Notes: generated by a model from the letters alone, not told the origin. Positions 17,595-26,847 are shown, counted from the first letter of the stretch. The stretch is DNA of 64,000 nucleotides from Caballeronia jiangsuensis (GCA_000648925.1 JFHF01000032.1:1-64000); one strand, 5' to 3'. Made by a program: numbers and translations.

Positions 17595-18326
17595 ATGAAA
17601 TCCCGTTGCTTTCAGCGCGCGCGTGAAGCCGGCTTCCGCGCATTCGGATTTGCTTTCCCCTTCGACGCCCCCGAGTGGGCCGAGCGCTCGGTCTTCGAAC
17701 GCTGGGGCATGATCGGCCGTCATCGGCATGGTGGCGGCGGTCGCTTCGGCGACGGTCCCGGTGGCATGGGCGGCATGGGTGGATTCGGCGGCGAAGACGG
17801 CATGCCGCGCGGCCGCAAGTTCTCGTCCGACGATCTGCAACTGCTGCTGCTCGCGATGCTCGCCGAAGCGCCGCGTCATGGCTATGAACTCATCAAGGCG
17901 CTGGAAGACCGCTCGAACGGTTTCTACGCGCCGAGTCCCGGCATGGTCTATCCGGCGCTCACGTATCTGGAAGAGCTGGGCTATGCGACCGTCGAACTGG
18001 AAGGCAATCGCAAGCGCTACGCGCTCTCGGATGCGGGCCGCGACTATCTCGCGTCGAACCGCGAACGCGTGGACATCATGCTCGCGAAGCTCACGCATTT
18101 CGCACGCAAAATGGATCTCGTGCGCCGCGCCTATATGGGAGAGGAAGTCGATGACACCGCCGCCGACAGCGGCTGGGCGCCCGAACTGATCGCCGCGCGC
18201 CGTGCGCTGAAGAAAGCGCTGCTCTTGCGCACCGACGCATCGCAGGACGAGCAACGCCGCATCGCCGCGATCCTTGCGCGCGCGACGGCCGAAATCGAAC
18301 AGAACCCCGCGCCGAAGCAGGCGTAA
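17595..18326 (+). CDS. PadR-family regulator, YqjI-like
   Basis: A 243-residue regulator. ATG at 17595 follows a GGAG box; the frame upstream runs through the promoter. Residues 40-75 are a Gly-rich linker with HRHGGGG and GMGGMGG. The winged-helix PadR domain follows: LLLLAMLAEAPRHGYELIKALEDRSNGFYAPSPGMVYP, read in two halves, and a helical dimerisation tail. In E. coli, YqjI is a PadR protein with a metal-binding N-terminal extension that represses the ferric reductase YqjH in response to nickel. Here the His-poor but Gly-rich extension and the downstream SIP gene repeat that arrangement, so a metal- or iron-responsive repressor is the likely role. Confidence 0.85.
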   Translation: MKSRCFQRAREAGFRAFGFAFPFDAPEWAERSVFERWGMIGRHRHGGGGRFGDGPGGMGGMGGFGGEDGMPRGRKFSSDDLQLLLLAMLAEAPRHGYELIKALEDRSNGFYAPSPGMVYPALTYLEELGYATVELEGNRKRYALSDAGRDYLASNRERVDIMLAKLTHFARKMDLVRRAYMGEEVDDTAADSGWAPELIAARRALKKALLLRTDASQDEQRRIAAILARATAEIEQNPAPKQA

Positions 18327-18342
18327 GAAGGAGCCATACACG

Positions 18343-19173
18343 ATGACAGATTCCATTCTGCAAGACCGGCCCGATCTCGAAGTTACGCGCGTACGCCACC
18401 CGCTCAAGTTTCGCCTGGTGCAAGTCACGCGCGTAGAGGCGCTCAATCCGTATCTCGTGCGCGTGACCTTCACGGGCGACTCGCTCGAAGATTTCGTCAG
18501 CGCCTCTTTCGACGATCACGTGAAGCTGTTCTTCCCGCAGCCCGGCGAGGCGATGCCCGCGATCCCGCAAGCCGGTCCCGACGGTCCCACGTTCGATCCC
18601 TCGAAGCCGCGTCCCATCGCGCGCGATTTCACGCCACGTCGCTTCGATTGTGAAGCGCGCGAGCTCGATATCGAATTCGCATTGCATGAAGCCGGCCCCG
18701 CGACGGCATGGGCCGCGCAAGCCGCGCCGGGTCAGTATCTCGGCATCGGCGGACCGCGTGGATCGTTCGTGATTCCGACGCAGTTCGACTGGCATCTGAT
18801 GATCGGCGATGAAACCGCGCTGCCTGCCATCGCGCGGCGTCTGGAAGAACTGCCCGAAGGCACGCGCGTCGCGACGCTGATCGAAGTCGCCGATCAGTCC
18901 GCGCGCATCGAATTCAATACGCGCGCGGACCTCTATGCGCAATGGCGCTATCGCAACGAGAGCGAGCATCCCGGCGGTGCGCTGCTGCTCGCCTTGCGCG
19001 AAACCTATGTGCCCGATGGCGAAGGCTATGTGTGGGCCGCAGGCGAAGCCACGCTGATGCGCGCGGTCCGCAAGCTGCTATGCGATGAACGCGGCGTCGA
19101 CAAGAAGCGCATTCGCGCATCCGCTTACTGGAAGCGCGGCGAGCAAGGCGTGCACGAGACGATCGACGGTTGA
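18343..19173 (+). CDS. Siderophore-interacting protein / ferric-chelate reductase (YqjH-like)
   Basis: A 276-residue protein starting at ATG 18343, behind an AAGGAG site 16 bases after the PadR gene. It follows the SIP family layout: a FAD-binding beta-barrel with RDFTPRRFD (the RxYTxR-type FAD motif), GQYLGIGGPRGSF, then the NAD(P)H domain with MIGDETALPAIARRLEELP and WAAGEATLMRAVRKLL. It ends in RASAYWKRGEQGVHE, the usual SIP C terminus. The enzyme would reduce Fe(III)-siderophore complexes in the cytoplasm using NADPH. Its co-transcription with the PadR gene suggests direct control by it. It converges with the next gene with a 2-base gap. Confidence 0.92.
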   Translation: MTDSILQDRPDLEVTRVRHPLKFRLVQVTRVEALNPYLVRVTFTGDSLEDFVSASFDDHVKLFFPQPGEAMPAIPQAGPDGPTFDPSKPRPIARDFTPRRFDCEARELDIEFALHEAGPATAWAAQAAPGQYLGIGGPRGSFVIPTQFDWHLMIGDETALPAIARRLEELPEGTRVATLIEVADQSARIEFNTRADLYAQWRYRNESEHPGGALLLALRETYVPDGEGYVWAAGEATLMRAVRKLLCDERGVDKKRIRASAYWKRGEQGVHETIDG

Positions 19174-19175
19174 TC

Positions 19176-20300
19176 TCAGGCGATGCGCTTCCATCGGCCA
19201 TACTTCGCGACTTCTTTCTCGTCGAACGAGAAGCCGAGACCAGGCGCATCGTGCAGCTTCACGCGGCCATCACGATGCGATAACTGCCGGTCAATCAGCC
19301 TGCGGAAGTTCAGCACCTGATCGTCCCAGAAGAATTCGACATAGCGCGCATTCGGCGTCGCGGCGACGAGCGGCGCATGCAGATCGTGGAACCAGTGCGG
19401 GCACATCACGACGCCATGGCTCGCAGCCGTCGCCGCGATCTTGCGCCATTCGGTAATACCGCCGCACACGGCCGCATCAGTTTGCAGAATCGCCGCCGCG
19501 CCCTTGTCGAGCAGTTCCTTGTGATACCAGCGGCCATAGCCGATCTCGCCCGTCGCGATCGGAATGCGCGTCGCTTTGGCGAGGCGCGCGTGATTGTCGA
19601 CATCGTCGGGAGAGAAAGGCTCTTCGATGAAGTACGGATCGTATTGCTCGAAGCGCCTCACGTGTTGCAGCGCCTGCGTGACATCGGTCCAGCCGTTGTT
19701 CATGTCTATCATGAGTTCGACGTCCGGCCCCACTGCTTCACGCGCCGCTTTCACGCGACGTTCCTCTTCCTGCGGCGAGAGTCTGCCGCCCTTCATCTTC
19801 ACCGCGCGAAAACCCTTCTCGACATAGCTCGCCATTTCCTCGCCGAGCTTCTCCGGCGTCTTGCCTTCGAGGTAATAACCGCCGCTCGCATAAGCGGGCA
19901 CCGTGTCGAGTCGATGCGCGCCGAGATACTTGTGCAGCGCCAGTTCGTGCGTGCGCGCGTTCAGATCCCAGAGCGCGATATCGAGAATGCTCAGCGCGCG
20001 CATGACGGTGCCCGCGCGACCTTGCAGAAGCGCTTCGTCGTACATTGCCTGCCACAGTCCTTCGACCGCATACGAGTCCTTGCCGATCAACACCGGCGCG
20101 AGCAATTGCTCGACCGCCACAGTCAGCAACTCGCCCGCCGCGCTGCCGATATAGCAAAAGCCGATGCCTTCGACGCCGTCCGTCGAGCGGACCTTGACGA
20201 GACCATAGTGACGCGTCGAAACGGTGCGAGTGGAAAACGACGTGACGCGATCGAGCGGCACCGCGGCCGCGCAAACCGCAATCGATTCGATGATGGGCAT
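19176..20300 (-). CDS. Enolase-superfamily (mandelate racemase/muconate lactonizing type) sugar-acid dehydratase or racemase
   Basis: A 374-residue member of the mandelate racemase subgroup. The active-site set is visible: the lysine in AVKMKGG, the metal ligands Asp in LMIDMNNGW, Glu in FIEEPF and Glu in IATGEIGYGRW, and the C-terminal histidine region MCPHWFHDLHAP. Members abstract the proton alpha to a carboxylate, and many dehydrate sugar acids. With the LysR gene diverging from it and an IlvD/Edd dehydratase downstream of that gene, an acid-sugar catabolic step is likely. The exact substrate cannot be decided from sequence. Confidence 0.88.
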   Translation of the reverse strand: MPIIESIAVCAAAVPLDRVTSFSTRTVSTRHYGLVKVRSTDGVEGIGFCYIGSAAGELLTVAVEQLLAPVLIGKDSYAVEGLWQAMYDEALLQGRAGTVMRALSILDIALWDLNARTHELALHKYLGAHRLDTVPAYASGGYYLEGKTPEKLGEEMASYVEKGFRAVKMKGGRLSPQEEERRVKAAREAVGPDVELMIDMNNGWTDVTQALQHVRRFEQYDPYFIEEPFSPDDVDNHARLAKATRIPIATGEIGYGRWYHKELLDKGAAAILQTDAAVCGGITEWRKIAATAASHGVVMCPHWFHDLHAPLVAATPNARYVEFFWDDQVLNFRRLIDRQLSHRDGRVKLHDAPGLGFSFDEKEVAKYGRWKRIA

Positions 20301-20331
20301 AACTTCGTCTCCGTGATTTTTAGGTCATTGC

Positions 20332-20402
20332 GATTGCAATCAGTTTGATGGCACGCATGCGCAAGAGGAAGTATCCTTTGGCTTCTTCAAACCCAAATAT
20401 TT
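20332..20402. promoter_or_regulatory. Divergent control region with candidate LysR sites
   Basis: The 108-base gap between the enolase-type gene and the LysR gene contains the palindrome GATTGCAATC (20332-20341). CTTCTTCAAACC (20382-20393) is followed by AAATATTT (20395-20402), just before the LysR ATG. The second pair of motifs recurs, inverted, before the IlvD-type gene, which suggests a shared binding site for the LysR regulator. Confidence 0.5.
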
Positions 20403-20408
20403 TTATCG

Positions 20409-21284
20409 ATGGACTCGCGCTATCTGCAGAGTTTCGTGTTCGTCGTCGAACTCGGCTCCATTGCCGAAGCGGCGCGCAGACTCGATCTCACGCCGGCCGC
20501 CGTCGCTCAACGGGTGAAGATGCTGGAAGCCGAACTCGGCACGACGCTCGTGCGCCGCTCGGGCCGCACGGTCGGCGCGACGGAGGCTGGCGAGCGCATT
20601 CTGGCGCGTGCGCGAGCCGTGCTGCACGATATCCGCGACCTGCGCGCGGACATCGACAATACGGAACAACTGGGCGGTCAATTACGTCTCGGCGGCATGG
20701 CGACGATGATGGCGGGCCTCATTCCCGATGCGCTCGCGGTGCTGCTGAATCGTCATCCGCAGATGGACTTTTATCTGGAGCCGGGCACGTCGCTCGACCT
20801 CTATCGCAAGGTTACGAGCGGCGATCTCGACGCCGCCGTGATCGCGCAGCCGCTTTTCAATCTGCCGAAGAGTTGCGACTGGCATACGTTCAGAAAGGAA
20901 GCGCTGGTTCTGCTGACGCCCGCTTCGATGCACGTTACCGATGTGCATGCCACGCTGCAAACAGAGCCGTTCGTGCGTTATGACCGCAATGTCGTCGGCG
21001 GGCAGCTTGCCGATGCTTATCTGCGGCAACATGGCATCAAGCCGCATCAACGTTGCGAACTGGATGGCCTCGCCGCCATCGCGACGCTGGTCGATCGCGG
21101 CCTTGGCGTATCGCTGATACCGGATTGGGCGTCGCACGAATCGGACGGACTATCGTTGAAGAAGTGGGCGTTGCCACATGCCGCACCGAAGCGTCTCGTC
21201 GGTTTGCTATGGGGACGATCTTCCGCGCGGCTGCGCCTCGTGCAAGCGTTTCTTGCTGCCGCCGAGTCTGTCGGACGGAATTGA
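20409..21284 (+). CDS. LysR-family transcriptional regulator
   Basis: A 291-residue LysR regulator. The N-terminal winged helix-turn-helix is LQSFVFVVELGSIAEAARRL, then TPAAVAQRVKMLEAELGTTL. The remainder is a periplasmic-binding-protein-like co-inducer domain (GQLRLGGMATMMAGLIPDAL onward). It is divergent from the enolase-superfamily gene and followed by the IlvD/Edd gene in the same direction, so it most likely controls both in response to the substrate of this pathway. Confidence 0.92.
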   Translation: MDSRYLQSFVFVVELGSIAEAARRLDLTPAAVAQRVKMLEAELGTTLVRRSGRTVGATEAGERILARARAVLHDIRDLRADIDNTEQLGGQLRLGGMATMMAGLIPDALAVLLNRHPQMDFYLEPGTSLDLYRKVTSGDLDAAVIAQPLFNLPKSCDWHTFRKEALVLLTPASMHVTDVHATLQTEPFVRYDRNVVGGQLADAYLRQHGIKPHQRCELDGLAAIATLVDRGLGVSLIPDWASHESDGLSLKKWALPHAAPKRLVGLLWGRSSARLRLVQAFLAAAESVGRN

Positions 21285-21323
21285 AAACGCGATGAACCAT
21301 CAGCGCCGATTGCTTCCGGAAAC

Positions 21324-21348
21324 AAATATTTCTATGGTTTGAAGGAAG
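21324..21348. promoter_or_regulatory. Inverted copy of the LysR-region motif before the IlvD/Edd gene
   Basis: AAATATTT at 21324-21331 followed by GGTTTGAAGGAAG at 21336-21348 is the reverse complement, with small changes, of the CTTC-TTCAAACC / AAATATTT pair next to the LysR start. It lies about 80 bases upstream of the IlvD-type ATG. The repetition at the two promoters of the module is seen directly; LysR binding is inference. Confidence 0.5.
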
Positions 21349-21429
21349 CGCCACACGCGCTCAAAGCTCGCGTAAAGCCGCGATAATCGAAGCACGAATA
21401 CATTCAACTCATCAAACGGTAGGGCGACC

Positions 21430-23187
21430 ATGACCGATACGTTCAAGAAAAAACCCGGCGAAGAACCCGTGCAACCGAAGGGTCTGCGCAAATCGCTGAC
21501 GAGCTATGGAGACAATGGCTTCTCGCTGTTCCTGCGCAAAGCGTTCATCAAGGGCGCGGGTTATACCGACAGTGCGCTCGATCGCCCGGTAATCGGCATC
21601 GTCAACACGGGCAGCGCGTATAACCCGTGTCACGGCAATGCACCGCAACTGATCGAAGCTTTAAAGCGCGGCGTGATGCTGGCCGGCGGCTTGCCGATGG
21701 ATTTTCCGACGATATCGATCGCCGAATCGTTCTCGCAACCGACGAGCATGTACTTGCGCAATCTGATGTCGATCGACACGGAAGAAATGATCCGCGCCCA
21801 GCCGATGGACGCGGTCGTGTTGATCGGCGGATGCGACAAGACCGTGCCCGCGCAACTGATGGGCGCAGCATCGGCCGGCATTCCTGCGATTCAACTCATC
21901 ACGGGTTCGATGCTGACGGGCGCGCATCGCGGTGAGCGTGTCGGCGCATGCACCGATTGCCGCCGCTACTGGGGCCGTTTTCGTGCAGAAGAAATCGACG
22001 AAGCGGAAATCGCGGCCGTGAACAATCAACTCGTCGCGAGCGTGGGCACTTGTTCCGTGATGGGCACGGCGAGCACGATGGCATGTATCGCCGAAGCGCT
22101 CGGCATGACGATGCCCGGCGGCGCATCGCCGCCCGCGGTCACGTCGGATCGCATGCGCATCGCCGAACTCACGGGCACGCAAGCGGTGCAGATGGCGCGC
22201 GATAACGTCACCATCGACAAGATCCTCACGAACGAAGCATTCGAAAACGCTATGCGTGTGCTGCTGGCGATTGGCGGCTCGACAAACGGTATCGTGCATC
22301 TCACCGCGATCGCCGGACGCATGGGCTATGACGTCGATCTGAAAGCGCTCGATCGCATGGGACGCGAGACGCCGGTGCTCGTCGATCTGAAGCCGTCCGG
22401 GTCGCATTACATGGAGGACTTCCACAAGGCCGGCGGCATGGCCACGTTATTGCGCGAATTGAAACCGCTTCTGAACCTGAATACATTGACGGTAACGGGG
22501 CGCACGCTCGGCGAAGAAATCGAAGCGGCGGGTCCGGCATTCGAGCAGGACGTCGTGCGTGCCTTCGACAAGCCGATCTATCCGCAAGGCGGCATCGCGG
22601 TGCTCGAAGGCAATCTCGCGCCGGGTGGCGCGATCATCAAGCAATCGGCGGCGAATGCCGAGTTGATGGAGCATGAAGGCCGCGCGGTCGTGTTCGAGAA
22701 TGGCGCGGATCTCGCGGCGCGCATCGATTCCGACGATCTCGACGTCACACCCGACGATATTCTCGTGCTGAAGAACATCGGGCCCAAAGGCGCGCCGGGT
22801 ATGCCGGAAGCCGGCTATATCCCGATTCCGCGCAAGCTCGCGGTGAAGGGCGTGAAGGATATCGTGCGCATCTCCGATGGGCGCATGAGCGGCACCGCAT
22901 TCGGCACCATCGTTCTGCATGTGACGCCTGAATCTGCGGTGGGCGGACCGCTCGCGCACGTTCGAACCGGCGACCGCATTCGCCTGAGCGTATCGAAGCG
23001 CGAGATCAGTCTGCTCGTCAGCGATGAAGAACTCGCCGCGCGCGCGAACGCATCGCCGGTCAACGTGCCGAGCGCGGATCGCGGTTATCAAAAGCTGTTT
23101 TATGACACGGTGACGCAAGCGGACAAGGGCGTCGATTTCGATTTCCTGCGCGCGACGACGACGCGTGGTGTGATTCCTCGGCGATGA
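21430..23187 (+). CDS. IlvD/Edd-family dehydratase, probably acting on a sugar acid
   Basis: A 585-residue member of the dihydroxy-acid/6-phosphogluconate dehydratase family. The three iron-sulfur cluster cysteines are Cys67 in NPCHGN, Cys135 in IGGCDKTVPA and Cys208 in GTCSVMGTAST. The C-terminal beta-barrel region contains RISDGRMSGTAFGTI. The enzyme removes water from a 2,3-dihydroxy acid to give a 2-keto-3-deoxy acid. Two features suggest a pentonate/hexonate dehydratase rather than the valine/isoleucine enzyme: the length, and the placement beside a LysR regulator and an enolase-type enzyme. A housekeeping ilvD is normally encoded elsewhere. Confidence 0.9.
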   Translation: MTDTFKKKPGEEPVQPKGLRKSLTSYGDNGFSLFLRKAFIKGAGYTDSALDRPVIGIVNTGSAYNPCHGNAPQLIEALKRGVMLAGGLPMDFPTISIAESFSQPTSMYLRNLMSIDTEEMIRAQPMDAVVLIGGCDKTVPAQLMGAASAGIPAIQLITGSMLTGAHRGERVGACTDCRRYWGRFRAEEIDEAEIAAVNNQLVASVGTCSVMGTASTMACIAEALGMTMPGGASPPAVTSDRMRIAELTGTQAVQMARDNVTIDKILTNEAFENAMRVLLAIGGSTNGIVHLTAIAGRMGYDVDLKALDRMGRETPVLVDLKPSGSHYMEDFHKAGGMATLLRELKPLLNLNTLTVTGRTLGEEIEAAGPAFEQDVVRAFDKPIYPQGGIAVLEGNLAPGGAIIKQSAANAELMEHEGRAVVFENGADLAARIDSDDLDVTPDDILVLKNIGPKGAPGMPEAGYIPIPRKLAVKGVKDIVRISDGRMSGTAFGTIVLHVTPESAVGGPLAHVRTGDRIRLSVSKREISLLVSDEELAARANASPVNVPSADRGYQKLFYDTVTQADKGVDFDFLRATTTRGVIPRR

Positions 23188-23278
23188 TGGTGCGCGGATT
23201 GATGAATTCAATATCACGCATGCAACATGCCGATTCGCGCGCTTCGCTTTAAGATAGCCACTTCATCGTGACCGGCCG

Positions 23279-24136
23279 ATGCGCCAGGAGCGGCAGGTGC
23301 TTTTATTGAAACGCGGACATGGCGCAGCGCTGTGCATGACCTGTGCGTTGTCGTTCGGACCGGTATGCGCTTTCGCAGCCGCGCCGCGTGCTGGCCATAC
23401 GGCGAGTGCTGTCGAAGCCGCGAGCGGTGCATCGGCGCACGGCATCATGTCCGCCGATGCGCTGCCGCCGGACTTCACCGGCGACGATCCCGAGCACGTC
23501 CGCGACGCGCTCGCGGGTCACCCTGCCCCAGGACAGCCGGTCTCCATCACGAACCGCGTCCGGGCATTTCTGTCGCGTCCATTTCGAAAAGCGGAGCAAG
23601 GCGCCTCCGCGGCCGTGGGCGCGAGTCAAACTCGGGAGCAAACCGATCGCACGTTCACGTTCGTCATTCCGGTTTCGTATGGGGTGCGCTACCTGTCGAA
23701 GAAGAAAGTGCTTTCGGTGAACGTCTCGCTCGCGGCGCCCGAAAGCCCCGACGCGATTCTGCTCAAGCAGACGGTGAAGGGACAAAGCGGCCGTAAGCTC
23801 GTCGTCGCGCCCGAGGCCAAGGCGAAGGGATTCGTTCAGAACTTCGACGTCATTCAGTTGAAGCCGGAAAACGGCATCAAAACGACAGTCAACGGTCGGA
23901 TCATGCTCCCGAGTTTCGATCACGAGCATGGCAGTGGCGACTTCGCGATCGTGCTCATCTGCTCGCTCGCGCCGCCCTATCTGACCGATGATGTCGAGCA
24001 CAGCGCGCCGACCGACGAAGAACCCACCGACATCACGCGCAGGACATCGACATTGAATGGAAGGGTCGACGCTGCGTGGCTCATCGATCGGAAGGAAGGC
24101 ACGATCATCACGAAGCGGCTGCACCTCGTGAAATAG
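23279..24136 (+). CDS. Exported protein of unknown function
   Basis: A 285-residue protein with a basic N terminus and the hydrophobic segment GAALCMTCALSFGPVCAFAA, consistent with a signal peptide cut near residue 34. A low-complexity Ala/Gly-rich stretch follows, and then a folded part from about residue 118 (DRTFTFVIPVSYGVRYLSKK). I recognise no domain. Spacing of 91 bases from the IlvD-type gene, with a TAAGAT hexamer near 23254, suggests its own promoter. No function can be assigned. Confidence 0.65.
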   Translation: MRQERQVLLLKRGHGAALCMTCALSFGPVCAFAAAPRAGHTASAVEAASGASAHGIMSADALPPDFTGDDPEHVRDALAGHPAPGQPVSITNRVRAFLSRPFRKAEQGASAAVGASQTREQTDRTFTFVIPVSYGVRYLSKKKVLSVNVSLAAPESPDAILLKQTVKGQSGRKLVVAPEAKAKGFVQNFDVIQLKPENGIKTTVNGRIMLPSFDHEHGSGDFAIVLICSLAPPYLTDDVEHSAPTDEEPTDITRRTSTLNGRVDAAWLIDRKEGTIITKRLHLVK

Positions 24137-24403
24137 GCTGTCTTTCGATCTTTCGAATGCGACGAAGTAGACAACCTCGTCTACCATCGCAGGCGACGTC
24201 GCCCGATTCCCGGACGCCCGTGCGAAACCAATGCGGTCGGAACGACTACAATCGGTGTGCGAACACGCGCGGGACTATTCATCAGATGCGCGTCATATAC
24301 GAATAAGCCCCTGAAACAGGGAGCTTTCCGACGCAAGGCGTGATCGCGCCGCACACGATGTCGTGCCGTGTCGTGCGGAAATGGCGTCACGCGGAGAAAC
24401 TGA

Positions 24404-25984
24404 ATGCCCGCCAGATTGAATGCGGTTCGCAAGACCGGACGCATGGTCAGTCGCCGGCTGATGCGACGCAACAGCACCGCCGCGATGCGCTTCGCCGATG
24501 CGTTCTCGCGCTTTCCGGCGCTCGCCGGACTCATCGGCACAGCCATCGCCATTTCCATGGCCGTATTGTCGTTTGCCGCGCTATGGCAGGGACGCGCGCA
24601 GGCGCTGCAAAACGCGCATCAGGCAGCGGCCAATCTGGTCGCCACGTTGAGCGCCGATATCGCACGCAATGTCGAATCGAGCGATCTGTCGTTGCGTACC
24701 ATCGTCAGCGGCATGCAAAATCCCGCCGTGATGGCGCTGCCTCCCGATCTGCGCAAGCTCGTCCTCTTCGACGGCGCCACCGGCACGAACTTTGTCGGCG
24801 GCGCGTTCGTGATGAATCGCGAAGGACGCATCGTCGTCGAACGCGAGCCTTCAGAGCACGCCGACCTGCTCTTCGACGATCGTGACTACTTCAAGGTTCA
24901 CGCCGAACATCCCGACGCCGGCCTCTTCATTTCCGGACCGTACATATCCCGGCTGCGCAAAGGTGCGGCCTCGCTCGCGTTGAGCAGGCGCATCGATGCA
25001 CCGGATGGCTCGTTCGCGGGCGTCGCCGTGATCGCGCTGAACGTCGCCTATTTCAAGAACCTGCTATCGCGCGTGAGCGTCGGCAAGTCGGGCTCGGTGT
25101 TCATCGTGCAGCAGGACGGCGTGATGATCGCACGCAAGCCTGCATTACCCTCTGACGGCACCGGATATGTCGCCCGATCGCCGACCTTCGCTGCGATGCA
25201 GAACGCGTCGTCCGGCTCGTATCTCTCGCGATCGCCAATCGACGGCGTGCGGCGGCTCTATACCTTCCAGCATGTGCCGGGCACCCAGCTTATCGCGGCG
25301 GTCGCGCCCGCCGAGGATGAAGTGCTCGCTGCGTGGCGCGAGCGCAGCATCGTCATCGGCGGCTTGACCATGATGTTCGGCGGCGGCTTCATCGTCATCT
25401 CCTGGTTGCTCGCAATCTCGCTGCGGTCGCGGGCGATCGCGCAAGAGAAGCTGCAACGGCTCGCAGGTACCGATTCGCTCACCGGCCTGTGCAACCGCCG
25501 CGCGCTGGATCGCCGGCTCGACGAGGAATGGCGACGTGCCCGCCGCGCCGATCAACCGCTATCCGCTTTGTTCGTCGACGTCGACTACTTCAAGCTCTAT
25601 AACGACACCTACGGCCACGCGATGGGCGACGATGCGCTCGTCGCGGTGGCTGATTGCATACAGAATTCCGCGAAGCGGCCCGGCGATATCGTCGCGCGCT
25701 ACGGCGGCGAGGAATTCGTGGTCGTGCTGCCGGGCGCCGAGGCGAGCGGCGCGCTCACGTTCGCCGAGCGCCTTCGTGAGAGAGTCGAACAACTCGCCAT
25801 CGCCAACAGCGCCGCGCCCAGGCGCGTGCTGACGATCAGCATCGGCATCGCGACCGCCTCGCCGCGTCAGATCGAGGACGCGCTCAAGCTGCTCAACAGT
25901 GCCGACTCCGCGCTCTATCTCGCCAAACGCACCGGACGCAATCGCGCGATCCACGAAGACAGCGTCGCTGGCGGCGACACGTAG
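24404..25984 (+). CDS. Membrane-bound diguanylate cyclase with a periplasmic sensor domain
   Basis: A 526-residue protein. The first membrane helix is at about residues 38-60, a periplasmic Cache-like sensor domain at 65-310, the second helix at about 315-340 and a GGDEF domain at 350-515. The active-site signature is GGEEF at 434-438. RPGD at 425-428, five residues before it, fits the RxxD inhibitory site, so product inhibition by c-di-GMP is expected. DVDYFKLYNDTYGHAMGD is the usual Mg/GTP region. It should make c-di-GMP in response to an extracytoplasmic small ligand. The 267-base gap upstream shows a short hairpin (AAGC-CCCTG-AAA-CAGGG) and no further gene. Confidence 0.92.
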   Translation: MPARLNAVRKTGRMVSRRLMRRNSTAAMRFADAFSRFPALAGLIGTAIAISMAVLSFAALWQGRAQALQNAHQAAANLVATLSADIARNVESSDLSLRTIVSGMQNPAVMALPPDLRKLVLFDGATGTNFVGGAFVMNREGRIVVEREPSEHADLLFDDRDYFKVHAEHPDAGLFISGPYISRLRKGAASLALSRRIDAPDGSFAGVAVIALNVAYFKNLLSRVSVGKSGSVFIVQQDGVMIARKPALPSDGTGYVARSPTFAAMQNASSGSYLSRSPIDGVRRLYTFQHVPGTQLIAAVAPAEDEVLAAWRERSIVIGGLTMMFGGGFIVISWLLAISLRSRAIAQEKLQRLAGTDSLTGLCNRRALDRRLDEEWRRARRADQPLSALFVDVDYFKLYNDTYGHAMGDDALVAVADCIQNSAKRPGDIVARYGGEEFVVVLPGAEASGALTFAERLRERVEQLAIANSAAPRRVLTISIGIATASPRQIEDALKLLNSADSALYLAKRTGRNRAIHEDSVAGGDT

Positions 25985-26094
25985 AGCGACACCCGCAATA
26001 TCGCGCGTATGATGCATCGTGAATGCAATCGTGCGTTATGTATGCCGCATGCAAACCACATTCGAGCGAATTCAGAACAGAAGGAGACAATCCG

Positions 26095-26739
26095 ATGACC
26101 GCATCCACCGCCGTATTCGCGATTCTGTTCTCGCTGCTCCTGGGCGCGATGATTCCCGGCCCGAGTTTCGTGATCGTGGCCCGCAACTCGATCGGCATAT
26201 CGCGCGCCGATGGTCTCGCGACCGCGCTCGGCATGGGCGTTGGCGGCATCTTCTTTGGCGGCATCGCGCTCGCGGGGCTTTATACGTTGCTCGTCGCCGT
26301 CGAGTGGCTCTACATCGCGCTGAAGATCGCGGGCGGGCTGTATCTGATCTATATCGCGTCGAAGATCTGGCGCGCCGCCGCGAAGCCCATGCAGATGCCG
26401 ACGCAGGACGACGCGCCGACGCTCACGACGAGCGCGCGCAAATCGTTCTGGCTCGGCCTCACGACGCAACTGAGCAATCCAAAGACTGCCATTTGGTACG
26501 GCAGCATCTTCGCGGCGCTTCTGCCCCAACATCCTCCGCTGTGGTGCTATTTCGTGCTGCCGCCGATGGTCTTCGCAATCGAGACGGGCTGGTACACCGT
26601 CGTCGCTCTGGGTTTCTCCAGCAAGCGTCCGCGCGAGATGTATCTGCGCGCGAGGAAGTGGATCGATCGCATCGCTGCGAGCGTGATCGCCATGCTCGGC
26701 CTGCGGCTCATACTCACCGCGGGCAGAACCGGTCTGTAA
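26095..26739 (+). CDS. LysE/RhtB-family amino-acid exporter
   Basis: A 214-residue membrane protein. ATG at 26095 is preceded by AAGGAGA; the open frame starting at 26023 lacks a ribosome site. The sequence begins FAILFSLLLGAMIPGPSFVIVARNSI in two parts and continues ADGLATALGMGVGGIFFG, the conserved first segment of LysE-type translocators. Six hydrophobic segments fit the family. Exported substrates are usually amino acids or homoserine lactone-like compounds, and this one cannot be specified. It is followed by a strong bidirectional terminator. Confidence 0.9.
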   Translation: MTASTAVFAILFSLLLGAMIPGPSFVIVARNSIGISRADGLATALGMGVGGIFFGGIALAGLYTLLVAVEWLYIALKIAGGLYLIYIASKIWRAAAKPMQMPTQDDAPTLTTSARKSFWLGLTTQLSNPKTAIWYGSIFAALLPQHPPLWCYFVLPPMVFAIETGWYTVVALGFSSKRPREMYLRARKWIDRIAASVIAMLGLRLILTAGRTGL

Positions 26740-26786
26740 TTCCGCATGCAAAAGACATAAGGCAAAACACAGAAGGCAAAAGACGA

Positions 26787-26820
26787 AAGGCCGGACGCGC
26801 CGCGAGGCGCGTCCGGCCTT
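26787..26820. terminator. Bidirectional intrinsic terminator
   Basis: A perfect 15-base stem (AAGGCCGGACGCGCC at 26787-26801 with its complement at 26806-26820) closes a GCGA tetraloop. Pyrimidine-rich sequence follows on the right and A-rich sequence precedes on the left. It lies between two convergent genes and should stop transcription from both sides. Confidence 0.9.
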
Positions 26821-26847
26821 CTCAATGGCGGGAGCGAAGCTCCCGTA

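Noticed and set aside
19176-23187. IlvD-type gene as the housekeeping valine/isoleucine enzyme
   Set aside because: The LysR and enolase-superfamily neighbours with shared promoter motifs point to sugar-acid catabolism.
24295-24360. Possible c-di-GMP (GEMM) riboswitch before the diguanylate cyclase gene
   Set aside because: The short hairpin and a GACGCAAGGC stretch recall part of the motif, but the conserved GCACAGGGCAAACC half is missing.
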